In this document: piece after piece, positions 9,712-18,129 of the stretch
Numbering within the stretch: position 1 is the first letter of the stretch
How the letters are laid out: every line of letters starts with the position of its first letter
Assembly: GCA_963766505.1 (NCBI GenBank)
Contig: CAVYAL010000009.1
Span: 1-64,000 of the forward strand
From: DATIRA01 sp963766505
Lineage (GTDB): Bacteria > Pseudomonadota > Gammaproteobacteria > Steroidobacterales > Steroidobacteraceae
DNA length: 64,000 nucleotides
Reading direction: 5' to 3'
Made by a program: the position numbers and the translations under genes
Notes under the pieces: model-generated
Told to the model about the DNA's origin: nothing
Database searches by the model: none
What the model saw: only the letters and a program-made list of their open reading frames with translations

Positions 9712-9985
9712 CCAGTGAGCCACGCGGCGCATAGATTCTGAATCGTAGAGCGCTTCTTCCGCGCCGGGATCGGACAGGTCGTAAAACTGCTGCAGGCAGT
9801 AGACGCGAAGCTTGGTCAGCAGCGGCATCGGTACGCGACCCCCGCGAGTCTTCGTCGGCTTCGGGTAGTGCGGCTCGATGAGGGCACAGAGGTTATCCTA
9901 GGGAATCACCTGGTCCATCTCGGTCAGGAACGTCTCGCGGCGGGTCTGCTTTTTCTTCTGGGAGTACGCGAGGCCGGCAGAACGT
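9712..9985 (-). pseudogene. IS5-family transposase N-terminal remnant
   Basis: Minus-strand text AYSQKKKQTRRETFLTEMDQV, then DNLCALIEPHYPK, KLRVYCLQQFYDLSDPGAEE and ALYDSESMRR matches the start of IS5/IS1031-type transposases. A TAG interrupts after MDQVIP, and the sequence ends before the catalytic DDE region. No terminal inverted repeats seen. Confidence 0.7.
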
Positions 9986-9999
9986 TGTCTGCTTAATTG

Positions 10000-10525
10000 A
10001 CTGCAACCACTCAACTCATGCTTGGCGGCATGATAGCCGAGCATGGGTGCCGACAGTTCGGGGTAAGCGAGGCGAGCTTCTGCATCTGGAAGAAGAAGTA
10101 CGCGAAGCTGGACCTGACAGAGTTGCGCGAGTTGGGATTGCTGAGGGACGAGAACGCCCGGCTCAAGCGGGTGGTGGTGGACCTGACGCTGGACCAGCAC
10201 ATCCTGGGCGAGGTGGTGTGAAAAAAGCTCTGAAGCCGGCCACGTGCCGCGCCCTGGTCGGCTGGATCAAGGAGCGATACCAGGTGAGCACCCGCAAGGC
10301 CTGCCACCTGCCGCAGTTCTCACGCTCGACGTACAGCCGCAAGAGCCAAGCGAAAGACCAGACGGCGTTCGGTGGTCGATCAGTTGAGTCGCGAGAGTCC
10401 ACTGATCGAGGTGGGCTTCTCACTGACCGGGCAGAACGTCGCTGCGTCCCTGGAACGGCTGCTTGATAGCGGCTCGACGCCCGTGTCGCTGACGGTGGAT
10501 CACGGCACGGCACCCCAGTTTGACG
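10000..10525 (+). pseudogene. IS3-family remnant (orfA and pieces of orfB)
   Basis: The orfA part reads FGVSEASFCIWKKKYAKLDL, LRELGLLRDENARLKRVVVD and LTLDQHILGEVV, the HTH and leucine-zipper region of IS3-family OrfA. A shifted frame then gives KKALKPATCRALVGWIKERY and QVSTRKACHLPQFSRSTYSR, the start of OrfB. Another short block (EVGFSLTGQNVAASLERLLD, then VSLTVDHGT) matches part of the DDE domain, but most of it is gone. Dead element. Confidence 0.65.
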
Positions 10526-10710
10526 GGAAACGACGCTGCCTGCGCGCGGGCGCCATTGCCTGGGAAACGCCCAATTTGTTCGGCAGGGGGAAGAGGGCGC
10601 TTGTGCCCGGGATGTGCCGCAACGGTACCCCGGCGGGGGCTGCCGAGGGCCAGCGCGGACCAGTCGCCGGTTTTCACGCAAGCGCGGAAAGCCTTGATCC
10701 AGAACGACAA

Positions 10711-10740
10711 AGGCCAGTCTGGACCATTCCAGACCGGCCT
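10711..10740 (-). terminator. Hairpin just 3' of ssrA (possible replacement terminator)
   Basis: A 13-bp near-perfect stem (aggccagtctgga / tccagaccggcct) lies seven bases beyond the CCA end of ssrA. On the minus strand it is followed by only TTTG, so it is a weak intrinsic terminator at best. It belongs to the inserted DNA if the island reading is right. Confidence 0.45.
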
Positions 10741-10746
10741 CGAAGA

Positions 10747-10763
10747 TGGTGGAGGCGGCGGGA
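10747..10763. repeat. att-like direct repeat inside the ssrA 3' end (proximal)
   Basis: Identical 17-bp partner of 1524-1540. It forms the acceptor-arm 3' strand and part of the T arm of tmRNA, so integration leaves the RNA gene intact. Confidence 0.75.
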
Positions 10764-11108
10764 ATCGAACCCGCGTCCGCAAGCCCTACATTCCAGGCTC
10801 TACATGCGTATCCCGCGTTTGTTCTCGTTGCACGCTACCCCACGGGCAGGGAAGACGTACAACCAGCTCAGGTTAGTTTTAGCGGGTCGGCCCTCAGCAC
10901 ACCGATTCCGCGATCTTGTGAGAGATTACGCCCGAAACCTGAGCGCACAAGCACGGCCTCAGTTCAGACGGCACCCTACTGGGTATTAAGCAGCGAGTGC
11001 GTAGTTGTCGTCGTTGGCAACTAAAAGTTTGCAAGTTGTTTTACGAGGAGACCTGCACCTCGGCATGCACCTGGAGTTTCGCGACCCACGTCGAAACCGG
11101 TCGCCCCC
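10747..11108 (-). ncRNA. ssrA: tmRNA (ssrA)
   Basis: The 5' end GGGGGCG pairs with CGCCTCC before the encoded ACCA, forming the acceptor stem. A T arm (GGGTTCGATTCCC) and the 5' GGTTTCGACG element are present. The tag frame is on the minus strand at 11018-10986 and encodes ANDDNYALAA followed by TAA, close to the E. coli tag ANDENYALAA. The length of about 362 nt is normal for a one-piece gammaproteobacterial tmRNA. It rescues ribosomes on stop-less mRNAs with SmpB, whose gene lies just upstream on the same strand. Its 3' end is the likely attachment site of the decayed island to the left. Confidence 0.97.
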
Positions 11109-11123
11109 AGATTCAAGGTACCT

Positions 11124-11151
11124 AGTGTAGGGGTGCGGGGGGGGAATGCAA
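11124..11151 (-). promoter_or_regulatory. Predicted sigma-70 promoter of ssrA
   Basis: On the minus strand TTGCAT (-35), a 16-base C-rich spacer and TACACT (-10) end 15 bases before the mature 5' end of tmRNA. The short leader would be removed by RNase P. Confidence 0.6.
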
Positions 11152-11250
11152 GGGCGGAAGCGGGTAGCGACTAGCGGATCGTGATTGGCGGGGGACGGAC
11201 GCGACGGAGTCCCTTTTCGCCGCTAACCGCTACCCGCCAGTCCCTATCCG

Positions 11251-11730
11251 CTACCTCTTGAATCCTTTAACGATCCGCGACTTCTCCCGCTGCCAGTCCC
11301 GGTCCTTCTCGGTCGCACGCTTGTCGTGGGCCTTCTTGCCCTTGGCGAGGCCGATTTCCGCCTTCACCTTGCCCTTCTTCCAGTAGAGCTTGAGCGGCAC
11401 CAGCGTGTAGCCACGGCGTTCGACCGCGCCGACCAGCCGGTCGAGTTCCTCGCGGTGCAGCAGCAGCTTGCGGCTGCGGGTCGGGTCCGCGACCACGTGG
11501 GTCGACGTGGTCGGCAGCGGCGAGATGTGGGCGCCGAACAGCCAGGCCTCGCCGTCCTTGATCAGCACGTAGGATTCCGCAATCTGGGCGCGGCCGGCCC
11601 GCAGGCTCTTCACCTCCCAGCCCTGCAGCGCCAGCCCGGCCTCGAAGTTGTCCTCGATGAAATACTCGTGCCTCGCGCGCTTGTTGAGCGCGATGGCTGG
11701 ATCCTGTTTGTCCTTGCTGCGTGCTGGCAT
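11251..11730 (-). CDS. smpB: SsrA-binding protein SmpB
   Basis: 159 residues from the ATG at 11730; the frame is open further upstream but that text is unrelated. SmpB binds the tRNA-like part of tmRNA and mimics the anticodon arm in the stalled ribosome. Typical motifs: NKRARHEYFIEDNFEAGL, LQGWEVKSLRAGRAQIAESY, GEAWLFGAHISPL, and the KKAHDKRATEKDRDWQREK tail near the C-terminus that enters the mRNA channel. It is transcribed toward ssrA, with a 142-bp gap containing degenerate CTATCCGCTA-type repeats and the ssrA promoter. Divergent ratA lies 75 bp away. Confidence 0.96.
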   Translation of the reverse strand: MPARSKDKQDPAIALNKRARHEYFIEDNFEAGLALQGWEVKSLRAGRAQIAESYVLIKDGEAWLFGAHISPLPTTSTHVVADPTRSRKLLLHREELDRLVGAVERRGYTLVPLKLYWKKGKVKAEIGLAKGKKAHDKRATEKDRDWQREKSRIVKGFKR

Positions 11731-11805
11731 TCGGGTCGCGCCGGGTCGGTCGCGCATTCTAGCCATACCGCATACACTTGCGGCGCGTTCAGTATTCTCC
11801 AACGC

Positions 11806-12251
11806 ATGGCCATACGCGAAGTCCGGCGCTCCGCGCTCGTCAGGTTCACGCCCGAGCAGATGTTCGATCTCGTCGTGGACGTTGAGCGCTACCCTCAGTT
11901 CCTGCCCTGGGTGCAGGCCGCCGAGCTGCACCAGAAGTCCGAAACGGAATTGCTCGCGAGCCTCGACGATGCAGCGGGGCGGCCGGCGCGAGCGTTTCAC
12001 GACGCGCAATACGTTTCGGCGACCGGAGGCGATGAGCCTCAGCCTGGTCGAGGGTCCGTTTCCGCGTGCTCGAGGGCCGCTGGGCGTTCGAGCCGATCGG
12101 CGAGGCAGGCACGCGCATCGACCTCGAGATGCGTTTCGAGTTCGCCAGCGCGGTCGTCTCGCTGGTCTTTGGCCGCTCCTTCGAGCAGAGCTGCGGGACC
12201 TTGATCGACGCTTTCGTCGCGCGCGCGCGGGTATTGTATGGCGGCGCCTGA
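11806..12251 (+). CDS. ratA: RatA/Coq10-like START-domain protein, two apparent +1 frameshifts
   Basis: The N-terminus MAIREVRRSALVRFTPEQMF, then DLVVDVERYPQFLPWV is the start of the RatA (PasT/YfjG) family, which binds polyketide-like lipids; E. coli RatA can block 70S assembly. An extra base near 11969 is needed to continue as QRGGRRERFTTRNTF and MSLSLVEGPF. A second extra base near 12062 is needed for RVLEGRWAFEPIGEAG, FGRSFEQSCGTLIDAFVARA. With both corrected the length (~148) is normal and the stop overlaps rnfH by 14 bases, as in other gammaproteobacteria. Two isolated indels in an otherwise well-preserved gene suggest sequence error rather than decay. Confidence 0.8.
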
Positions 12252-12552
12252 CGTCGACTGGATCGAGGTCGCCTATGCGAAGCCCGAGAGGCAGCGCGTC
12301 GTGAGGCTCGCGCTGGCGCCGGATCTCTCCGCGATCGCCGCGGTGAGGGCGTCAGGAATCCTGCGCGAGTGCCCGGAACTCGATGAGGGCCGGCTCGACC
12401 TCGGCATCTACGGGCGCAAGGTGGAACCCGATCGGCTCCTCGAGCCCGGGGATCGGGTGGAGATCTACCGGCCGTTGCGCGCCGATCCACGCGAAACGAG
12501 AAGGCGCCTCGCTGCGCGAAGGGCGGACCATGATCGCCAGCGCCGGGGCTGA
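12238..12552 (+). CDS. rnfH: RnfH-family ubiquitin-like protein (RatB)
   Basis: 104 residues with the RnfH pattern: IEVAYAKPERQRVVRLAL, AVRASGILRECPELD, LGIYGRKVEPDRLLEPGDRV and EIYRPLRADPRETRRR. It is a small beta-grasp protein of unclear function, usually encoded directly after ratA and opposite bamE, as here. The ATG lies within the end of ratA, so the two are probably translationally coupled. Confidence 0.92.
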   Translation: MAAPDVDWIEVAYAKPERQRVVRLALAPDLSAIAAVRASGILRECPELDEGRLDLGIYGRKVEPDRLLEPGDRVEIYRPLRADPRETRRRLAARRADHDRQRRG

Positions 12553-12575
12553 ACAACCGGGCCCGCCAGCCGCCG

Positions 12576-13070
12576 TCAGTTGCCGGGGCGCCCCGCGTCC
12601 GGCCGGGCTGGCTCGATCGACGGCGGCGGCGGGGGCTCGCGTACCGAGTCGAGCGCGGACTCGGCCGCCTCGGTCTGGCTCTTGATCGCTTCCGTTTCGT
12701 TGTCGGTTGGAACGTAAGACCCCGGCACGGCGACCTTCTCGACGCGGCTCACGTTGTCGCCCTCGAAGTAGACGACGAAATGCGCGTCCACGGTGTTGCG
12801 CTTTCTCCCCGTCGTCAGGCGGTAAACGTAGTCCCAGCGCTGCGGATCGAACGGGTCGCTGATCATCGGGGTGCCGAGCAGGTAGCGGACCTGCGTGCGC
12901 GACATGCCCTCGGTCACCTGGTCGACATCGTCGGTCTTCAGCAGGTTGCCCTGCTGGATCGTGGGACGGTACACGCAGCCGGAAAGGGTGAGTGCCGCGG
13001 TGGCCAGGGCGACCAGCACTGCAGCTGGCACGAGGCGTCTGATCGGGAGGCTGGTGCTAGGGGCGGTCAT
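12576..13070 (-). CDS. bamE: Outer membrane assembly lipoprotein BamE
   Basis: 164 residues with a lipobox (LTLSGCVYRP), then GNLLKTDDVDQVTEGMSRTQ, VRYLLGTPMISDPFD and RWDYVYRL, the BamE core. BamE is the small lipoprotein of the BAM complex that folds outer-membrane beta-barrels. The C-terminus has an extra Glu/Pro-rich tail of about 45 residues not needed for the fold. It is divergent from fur with a 90-bp shared upstream region and converges with rnfH. Confidence 0.95.
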   Translation of the reverse strand: MTAPSTSLPIRRLVPAAVLVALATAALTLSGCVYRPTIQQGNLLKTDDVDQVTEGMSRTQVRYLLGTPMISDPFDPQRWDYVYRLTTGRKRNTVDAHFVVYFEGDNVSRVEKVAVPGSYVPTDNETEAIKSQTEAAESALDSVREPPPPPSIEPARPDAGRPGN

Positions 13071-13159
13071 CTGTCTGGAGTTGCCGGTTCATGCCGGACA
13101 TAATGGGCGCGGATCATACAGCAAGCCCGCCGACGCCGGCCGGAAGCGAGGGGAGATCT

Positions 13160-13591
13160 GTGGTGGAGCCGATTCAACTGCGGGAAGCCGGGCTCAAGGT
13201 GACGACCCCGCGCATGAAGATCCTCGAGATCCTCGCGGGCAGCCAGCCCCGGCACATGAGCGCCGAGGACGTCTACCGGCGCCTGCTCGAGTCCAACGAG
13301 GACATCGGGCTGGCTACCGTATATCGCGTGCTGACCCAGTTCGAGTCGGCGGGGCTCGTGACGCGCCACCGCTTCGAGGGCGGCAGCGCGGTATTCGAGT
13401 TGAACGAGGGCGAGCATCACGACCATATCGTCTGCATCGACTGCGGGCACGTCGAGGAGTTCACCGACGAGGAGATCGAGACCCGTCAGAAGGCCGTCGC
13501 GGCCCGGCTGGGCTTCACGCTGGCCGACCACTCGCTGACCCTGCACGGCCACTGCGTGCGCGAGGACTGCCCCTACCGCGAGACGAAGTAG
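13160..13591 (+). CDS. fur: Ferric uptake regulator Fur
   Basis: I chose the GTG at 13160 (a second GTG follows at 13163) because GAGGGGAG lies just upstream and the protein then starts VVEPIQLREAGLKVTTPR, the usual Fur length of about 143. An ATG at 13091 would add an unusual 23-residue extension. Motifs: winged-helix region (MKILEILAG...DVYRRLLESNEDIGLATVYR), the HHDHIVCIDCGHVEEF metal site, and a C-terminal HCVREDCPYR pair of cysteines. Fe2+-Fur represses iron uptake genes. The 3' end overlaps the convergent recN by 77 bases. Confidence 0.95.
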   Translation: MVEPIQLREAGLKVTTPRMKILEILAGSQPRHMSAEDVYRRLLESNEDIGLATVYRVLTQFESAGLVTRHRFEGGSAVFELNEGEHHDHIVCIDCGHVEEFTDEEIETRQKAVAARLGFTLADHSLTLHGHCVREDCPYRETK

Positions 13592-15284
13592 CCTGCGGCG
13601 CTTGCGGGCCCGGATCTCCTGACCGCGCCGACTGGAGCATTTCCCGCGCATGTTCCCGCGTTCGCTCGGTAATCCGGGCGCCGCCGAGCATCCTGGCGAT
13701 CTCCTCGACCCTGGCCTCCGGCTCCAGGGGCTCGACCCGGGTGAGCGTCATCCCGTCCTGCGTGAGCTTGCTGACGCGAACCTGCTGGCCGGCCTGGCAG
13801 GCCACCTGGGGCAGGTGCGTGACGCACAGCACCTGGCCCGCTTCGGAGAGGGCCCGCAGCTGGCGGCCCACCATCTCGGCTACCGCGCCCCCGACCCCGG
13901 CATCGACCTCGTCGAACACCAGCGAGGGAAGATGTGCGGCGCTCAGCGTGGCCACTTGCAGCGCGAGGCTGATGCGCGAGAGCTCGCCGCCGGAGGCGAC
14001 CCTGGCCAGCGGCCCCGGCGGTTGCCCGGGATTGGCCGAGACCAGGAACTCGATCTCGTCCGCGCCGGATTCGGACGGCTCCGGCGGCTCGCGCAGCGCG
14101 AGCCGCGTCTCGAATACGCCGCCCGGCATCCCGAGCTGCTGCATCAGCGACGAAACACCCGCATCGAGCGATTGCGCGGCCGCGCGGCGCGCCAAGCTGA
14201 GCCGCTCGGCGGCCCGCCGGTAGTCTTCGCGCTTCTCCGCCAGCCTGCGGTCGAGTTGCGCGAGGCTCGTAGCGGACTCGCGCAGTGCCGCGTGCTCCGC
14301 GGACAGCGTATCGCGCAGCTGGACCAGCGACCCGGGCTCGACCCGGTGCTTGCGAGCTACCGATTCGAGCGCGGCCAGCCGCGATTCGATCGCCTCGAGC
14401 CGACCCGGTTCGGCCTCGAGCGAGGTCGCGTAGCGGCCGAGCTCGCCTAGCGCCTCGCGGCAGGCGATCGCGGCTTCCCCGACCAGCCGCTCAATGGACT
14501 CCAGCGCCGGATCGAGCGGCAGCAGCGGCCTCGCGACGGACTGAGCGCGGCCGAGCGCCTGCTCGGCGCCGCCATCACCCCCGAGCAATTGCTCGAGCTC
14601 GGCCGCGCCGCCGGCCAGCCGCCCGATCGCCGATATGCGGCGCCGCTCTTCGAGCAGCGACTCGATTTCCCCTTGCCTTGGATCGAGCGCATCGAGTTCG
14701 GCGACGTAGTGAGAGAGCAGGTCGAGCCTCGCCTCACGGTCGGCAGAGCGCTGCTCGAGGTGCTCTCGCTCGCGGCTGAGTTCATGCCAGTCCCGGAACG
14801 CGGCGCCGACGGCAGCGACCTCCGCCCCGAGTCCGCCGGCTTCGTCCAGCAGCCGGCGCTGCTGGCCGCGCCGGGTCAGCGACTGGAACTCGAGCTGGCC
14901 GTGCACGTCCACCAGCAGCGCACCCAGCTCGCGCAGCGACTGGATCGCGACGCTGCGGCCGTTCACGTAGGCCCGGCTGCGACCGTCCGAGCCCACGACG
15001 CGGCGCAGCACGCATTCGCCGTCGTGCTCGATCGACTGCTCTGCCAGCCAGGCCGTCGCGGGCTGGTTGCCGGTGACGTCGAACACAGCGGTTATTTCGG
15101 CCCGTTCGCTGCCGTGGCGCACGCAGCCGCTGTCGGCGCGGCCCCCCACGGCCAGCATCAGCGCATCGACGAGTATGGACTTGCCGGCTCCGGTTTCGCC
15201 GGTGAGCGCGGTGAAGCCCGGGCCGAGGTCGAGCTCGACCTGCTCGACGATGGCGAAGTCCCGGATCTGGAGCTGCGTCAGCAT
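13515..15284 (-). CDS. recN: DNA repair protein RecN
   Basis: 589 residues; an SMC-like ATPase acting in double-strand break repair. Walker A GETGAGKS at residues 29-36, a long coiled-coil-rich middle, then the signature VASGGELSRISLAL and Walker B LVFDEVDAGVGG. The normal RecN ending (ARMLGGARITERTREHAREM) is followed by an Arg/Ser/Gly-rich tail of about 40 residues, which lies over the fur 3' end and is longer than usual. It is read in the same direction as nadK, six bases downstream, as in many gammaproteobacteria. Confidence 0.96.
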   Translation of the reverse strand: MLTQLQIRDFAIVEQVELDLGPGFTALTGETGAGKSILVDALMLAVGGRADSGCVRHGSERAEITAVFDVTGNQPATAWLAEQSIEHDGECVLRRVVGSDGRSRAYVNGRSVAIQSLRELGALLVDVHGQLEFQSLTRRGQQRRLLDEAGGLGAEVAAVGAAFRDWHELSREREHLEQRSADREARLDLLSHYVAELDALDPRQGEIESLLEERRRISAIGRLAGGAAELEQLLGGDGGAEQALGRAQSVARPLLPLDPALESIERLVGEAAIACREALGELGRYATSLEAEPGRLEAIESRLAALESVARKHRVEPGSLVQLRDTLSAEHAALRESATSLAQLDRRLAEKREDYRRAAERLSLARRAAAQSLDAGVSSLMQQLGMPGGVFETRLALREPPEPSESGADEIEFLVSANPGQPPGPLARVASGGELSRISLALQVATLSAAHLPSLVFDEVDAGVGGAVAEMVGRQLRALSEAGQVLCVTHLPQVACQAGQQVRVSKLTQDGMTLTRVEPLEPEARVEEIARMLGGARITERTREHAREMLQSARSGDPGPQAPQATSSRGRGSPRARSGRAGSASGRPA

Positions 15285-15290
15285 CCGCGT

Positions 15291-16199
15291 TCAGTCCGCC
15301 GGCGGCTCGCCCCCGCGAGGCCCGCGCCCCCAGTGCAGCTTGGAGCGCAGGATCCTGAAGTAATCGTGGCCGGGCGGATGCAGCAGCGTGGCCGTGAACG
15401 GGGCGCGGGCGACCCGCAGCCTCGTGCCCGGCTCGAGGTCGCGCAGCACCAGCCCGTCGCAGATGATCTGGGCACGAGTGTCGGATCGCTCCACGAGCTC
15501 TATCTCGATCAGGCTCGCTGCGCTCACGACCAGCGGTCGGTCCGACAGCGTATGAGGGCAGATCGGTACCAGCACGATCACCTCGAGTCCCGGGTGCACG
15601 ATGGGCCCGCTGCAGGAGAGCGCGTAGGCTGTCGAACCGGTGGCGGTGGAGACGATGAAACCGTCGCCGCCGTGCGTGTTCACGAAGCCGCCATCGACCC
15701 AGGTGCGCAGGTCCAGCATCCGGCCGCCGTCAGCCTTGCTGACGACCACGTCGTTGAGGGCCAGTCCGCTGGCCTCGCCCTCGGAATCGGCCACTGAGGC
15801 AGACAGCAGCATCCGCTGCTCTGGCACGCAACGGCCCGCGAGCGCGTCGTCGACGCTGTCCAGCATGCGTTCCGGCGGCACGTCCGCGAGAAAGCCGAGC
15901 CGGCCGAGATTCACGCCGAGCACCGGCACGCCAGCGCTCGCCGCCATCCGCGCCGCATGCAGCATTGCGCCATCGCCGCCCACCGCTACGACCAGGTCGG
16001 ATCCCGCGGCAAGGTCGCCTTCCGGGAGCCGCTCGACGTCGCCCGGCGCTAGATCGAGAACCGCATCCTCGGGTGCCAGCACGACCCGGCCCAGGCTGCG
16101 AAGGTGTCGAGCAAGCTGCTGCATGGCTGCGCCGACGCGCGGATCCGTCCCGCGACCGGCCAGCGCAACCCTTTCAAATGCAGCGGCGGGGGTGCTCAT
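15291..16199 (-). CDS. nadK: NAD kinase
   Basis: 302 residues from the ATG at 16199 (the frame is open further but unrelated). It phosphorylates NAD to NADP. The GGDG motif (LVVAVGGDGAMLHAAR), the NLGRLGFLADV segment and the NDVVVSKADGGRMLDL / GDGFIVSTATGSTAYALS blocks are all present. It is cytoplasmic, divergent from hrcA, and followed closely by recN, so the pair is probably co-transcribed. Confidence 0.96.
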   Translation of the reverse strand: MSTPAAAFERVALAGRGTDPRVGAAMQQLARHLRSLGRVVLAPEDAVLDLAPGDVERLPEGDLAAGSDLVVAVGGDGAMLHAARMAASAGVPVLGVNLGRLGFLADVPPERMLDSVDDALAGRCVPEQRMLLSASVADSEGEASGLALNDVVVSKADGGRMLDLRTWVDGGFVNTHGGDGFIVSTATGSTAYALSCSGPIVHPGLEVIVLVPICPHTLSDRPLVVSAASLIEIELVERSDTRAQIICDGLVLRDLEPGTRLRVARAPFTATLLHPPGHDYFRILRSKLHWGRGPRGGEPPAD

Positions 16200-16276
16200 G
16201 TGTGTCCAGCCTTTTAGCACGCGTGATGCGCGGGCGGCCAGTGCAGGAACCTGGTGGGAATGCATGCATGCGGCCC

Positions 16277-16306
16277 TTGACTTGTCTGCGCCGCGGTTGC
16301 TAGCTT
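16277..16306 (+). promoter_or_regulatory. Predicted sigma-70-like promoter of hrcA
   Basis: TTGACT, an 18-base spacer and TAGCTT lie 50 bases before the hrcA start. I looked for a CIRCE inverted repeat (TTAGCACTC-N9-GAGTGCTAA) here and upstream of grpE and dnaK and did not find one. Confidence 0.45.
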
Positions 16307-16355
16307 CAACACGGTACCCTGGAAAAAACAGCTTTTCTGACAGTAACTTAGCGCG

Positions 16356-17423
16356 ATGTCGCCCGATCCTAACGAAGACCTGCTCAGCGAACGGGCCCGG
16401 CACCTTCTCAAGGTGCTGGTCGAGAGCTACATCCGCGAGGGTCAGCCCGTGGGTTCGCGCACGCTCTCGCGCGACTCGGGACTGCAGCTCAGTTCCGCGA
16501 CCGTGCGCAATGTCATGGCTGATCTAGAGGAGTACGGCTTCGTCAGCTCGCCGCATACCTCGGCCGGCCGCGTCCCGACCGACAAGGGCTACCGGTTCTT
16601 CGTCGATACGCTGCTGCGCCAGCGGCAGGCGCTGGCGCTTGACGAGGTGATCGAGGATCTCCGTCGCCGACTGGACGAGGAGCAGGGCCAGGAGCCGAAA
16701 GCGATCGTCGCGGCCGTTTCGCAGGCGTTGTCCTCGATCACGCACCTCGCGGGCGTCGTGACGATCCCGCGGCAGCCGCATCGGGCGCTGAGCCAGATCG
16801 AGTTCCTGCCGTTGTCGGACAACCGGGTGCTCGCGGTGATGGTGGTCAACGGCCGGGACGTGCAGAACCGGATAGTGCACCTGGACCGGCACTACAGCGC
16901 CGATGAGCTCAGGAGCGCGTCGAATTTCCTGAACCAGCAGTTCGCAGGCAAGGAGCTGCACCAGGTGCGCGCCGATCTGGTCGCGGAACTCGCCCAGACC
17001 GGCGAACGCCTGAACCAGCTGATGCGGGACGCGATCGGCCTCGCCCAGCAGATGCTCGGCGAGAGCCGGGAAGGGGAGCCGGAGTACGTGATCGCCGGCG
17101 AGACGAACCTGATGGAATTCGCGGAACTGTCGAACGTGGACAAGCTGCGGCGGCTGTTCGAAGCGTTCACGGCAAGGCGCGACATACTGCACCTGCTGGA
17201 CCTGTCGCTGCACGCCGAAGGGGTGCAGATCTTCATCGGGCAGGAATCCGGCTACCAGATCCTCGACGACTGCAGCATCGTAACGGCGCCGTATGCGCTC
17301 GGCGACGAGACGGTCGGCGTGCTCGGTGTCATCGGGCCCACCCGGATGGCCTACGACAGGGTCATTCCGATAGTGGACGTCACGGCCCGGTTGCTCGGGT
17401 CGGCCTTGAATTCGCGTCGCTAG
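16356..17423 (+). CDS. hrcA: Heat-inducible transcription repressor HrcA
   Basis: 355 residues. The N-terminal winged helix reads LLKVLVESYIREGQPVGSRT, LSSATVRNVMADLEEYGFV; next come SSPHTSAGRVPTDKGYRFFV and the ligand/dimer domain with FIGQESG and YALGDETVGVLGVIGPTRM near the end. HrcA normally binds CIRCE and represses groE or dnaK operons, with GroEL as corepressor. It heads the hrcA-grpE-dnaK-dnaJ cluster. Since I see no CIRCE in this cluster, its target may lie elsewhere, for example groESL. Confidence 0.95.
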   Translation: MSPDPNEDLLSERARHLLKVLVESYIREGQPVGSRTLSRDSGLQLSSATVRNVMADLEEYGFVSSPHTSAGRVPTDKGYRFFVDTLLRQRQALALDEVIEDLRRRLDEEQGQEPKAIVAAVSQALSSITHLAGVVTIPRQPHRALSQIEFLPLSDNRVLAVMVVNGRDVQNRIVHLDRHYSADELRSASNFLNQQFAGKELHQVRADLVAELAQTGERLNQLMRDAIGLAQQMLGESREGEPEYVIAGETNLMEFAELSNVDKLRRLFEAFTARRDILHLLDLSLHAEGVQIFIGQESGYQILDDCSIVTAPYALGDETVGVLGVIGPTRMAYDRVIPIVDVTARLLGSALNSRR

Positions 17424-17506
17424 CCCCCAGCTTCCCCGCAGCGAGCTTGCTCAGGATTCGAGTCCTGGCGCAGCTCGAGGCTGCGATTCATACCCGGCAG
17501 GTAGAC

Positions 17507-18052
17507 ATGAGCAACGACCAGGACGAGTTCCACGACGATCGGGACGAGCGCGCGACTGCGCCAGGCGAGGCCCAGGCGACTGACGAGCTGGAGCTGCTGC
17601 GCAGCGAGCTCGCCACGGTCCGGCAGGAATCCGAGACGTATCGCAACGATTACCTGCGGGCCGTCGCGGAGATGGACAACACGCGCAAGCGCGCGCAGCG
17701 GGACATCGAGGCGGCCCACCGCTTCGGGATCGAGCGGTTCGCGCTGGACCTGCTCGAGGTGCGCGACAGCCTGGAGCTGGGGATCGCTGCCGGGGCCTCG
17801 CGGGAGGGCGACCCGCTGCTCGAGGGCATGCAGGCCACGCTGCGCCAGCTCGACCGGGCTTTCGAAAAGGCTGGGGTCACGGTCGTGGACCCGGCAGGAG
17901 AGGCCTTCAACCCGGATTTCCACGAGGCGATGACCACCCGCGAGGCGCCCGAAGCCGCCCCGGGGACCGTGCTCGACGTGTTCCAGAAGGGCTATCTGCT
18001 CAATGGCCGGCTGCTCAGGCCCGCCCGGGTCGTGATCGCCCGCGAGGGCTGA
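17507..18052 (+). CDS. grpE: Nucleotide exchange factor GrpE
   Basis: 181 residues from the ATG at 17507, preceded by GGCAGG. An acidic disordered N-terminus is followed by the long helical dimerisation region (DELELLRSELATVRQESETY, RNDYLRAVAEMDNTRKRAQR) and the beta-domain end (PDFHEAMT..., VLDVFQKGYLLNGRLLRPA). It releases ADP from DnaK. It lies between hrcA (84 bp gap) and dnaK (77 bp gap, with its own sigma-32 promoter). Confidence 0.95.
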   Translation: MSNDQDEFHDDRDERATAPGEAQATDELELLRSELATVRQESETYRNDYLRAVAEMDNTRKRAQRDIEAAHRFGIERFALDLLEVRDSLELGIAAGASREGDPLLEGMQATLRQLDRAFEKAGVTVVDPAGEAFNPDFHEAMTTREAPEAAPGTVLDVFQKGYLLNGRLLRPARVVIAREG

Positions 18053-18060
18053 CGGAGCGG

Positions 18061-18088
18061 CTTGAATCCGGCCCGGCCGGCCCCACCT
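18061..18088 (+). promoter_or_regulatory. Sigma-32 heat-shock promoter of dnaK
   Basis: CTTGAA, a 14-base spacer and CCCCACCT match the RpoH consensus (CTTGAA - N11-16 - CCCCATnT) with one mismatch. The predicted start of transcription is about 35 bases before the dnaK ATG. Confidence 0.75.
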
Positions 18089-18129
18089 AGAAACCCATCG
18101 AATTTCCAGATTTTTCGGAGACCTGCTCC

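Larger units (their letters stand above)
1524..10763. mobile_element. Putative decayed genomic island integrated in ssrA
   Basis: The block lies between two exact 17-bp copies of the ssrA 3' end. Nearly everything inside is accessory and broken: an IS91-family pseudogene, IS91 end repeats, IS5 and IS3 remnants, a frameshifted subtilase, truncated metallo-hydrolase and DUF1254 genes, and non-core genes of mixed base composition. No integrase gene survives that I can recognise, so the island status rests on the repeat pair, the displaced terminator and the content. Confidence 0.65.

Noticed and set aside
10372..10989. 205-codon plus-strand frame running across ssrA
   Set aside because: Its second half is antisense to tmRNA and the first half is an IS3 fragment, so it is not a gene.
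16197..16260. CIRCE-like sequence (ttttagcacgcgtgatgcg) before hrcA
   Set aside because: Only one half-site is partly matched; the inverted GAGTGCTAA half is missing at the required spacing.
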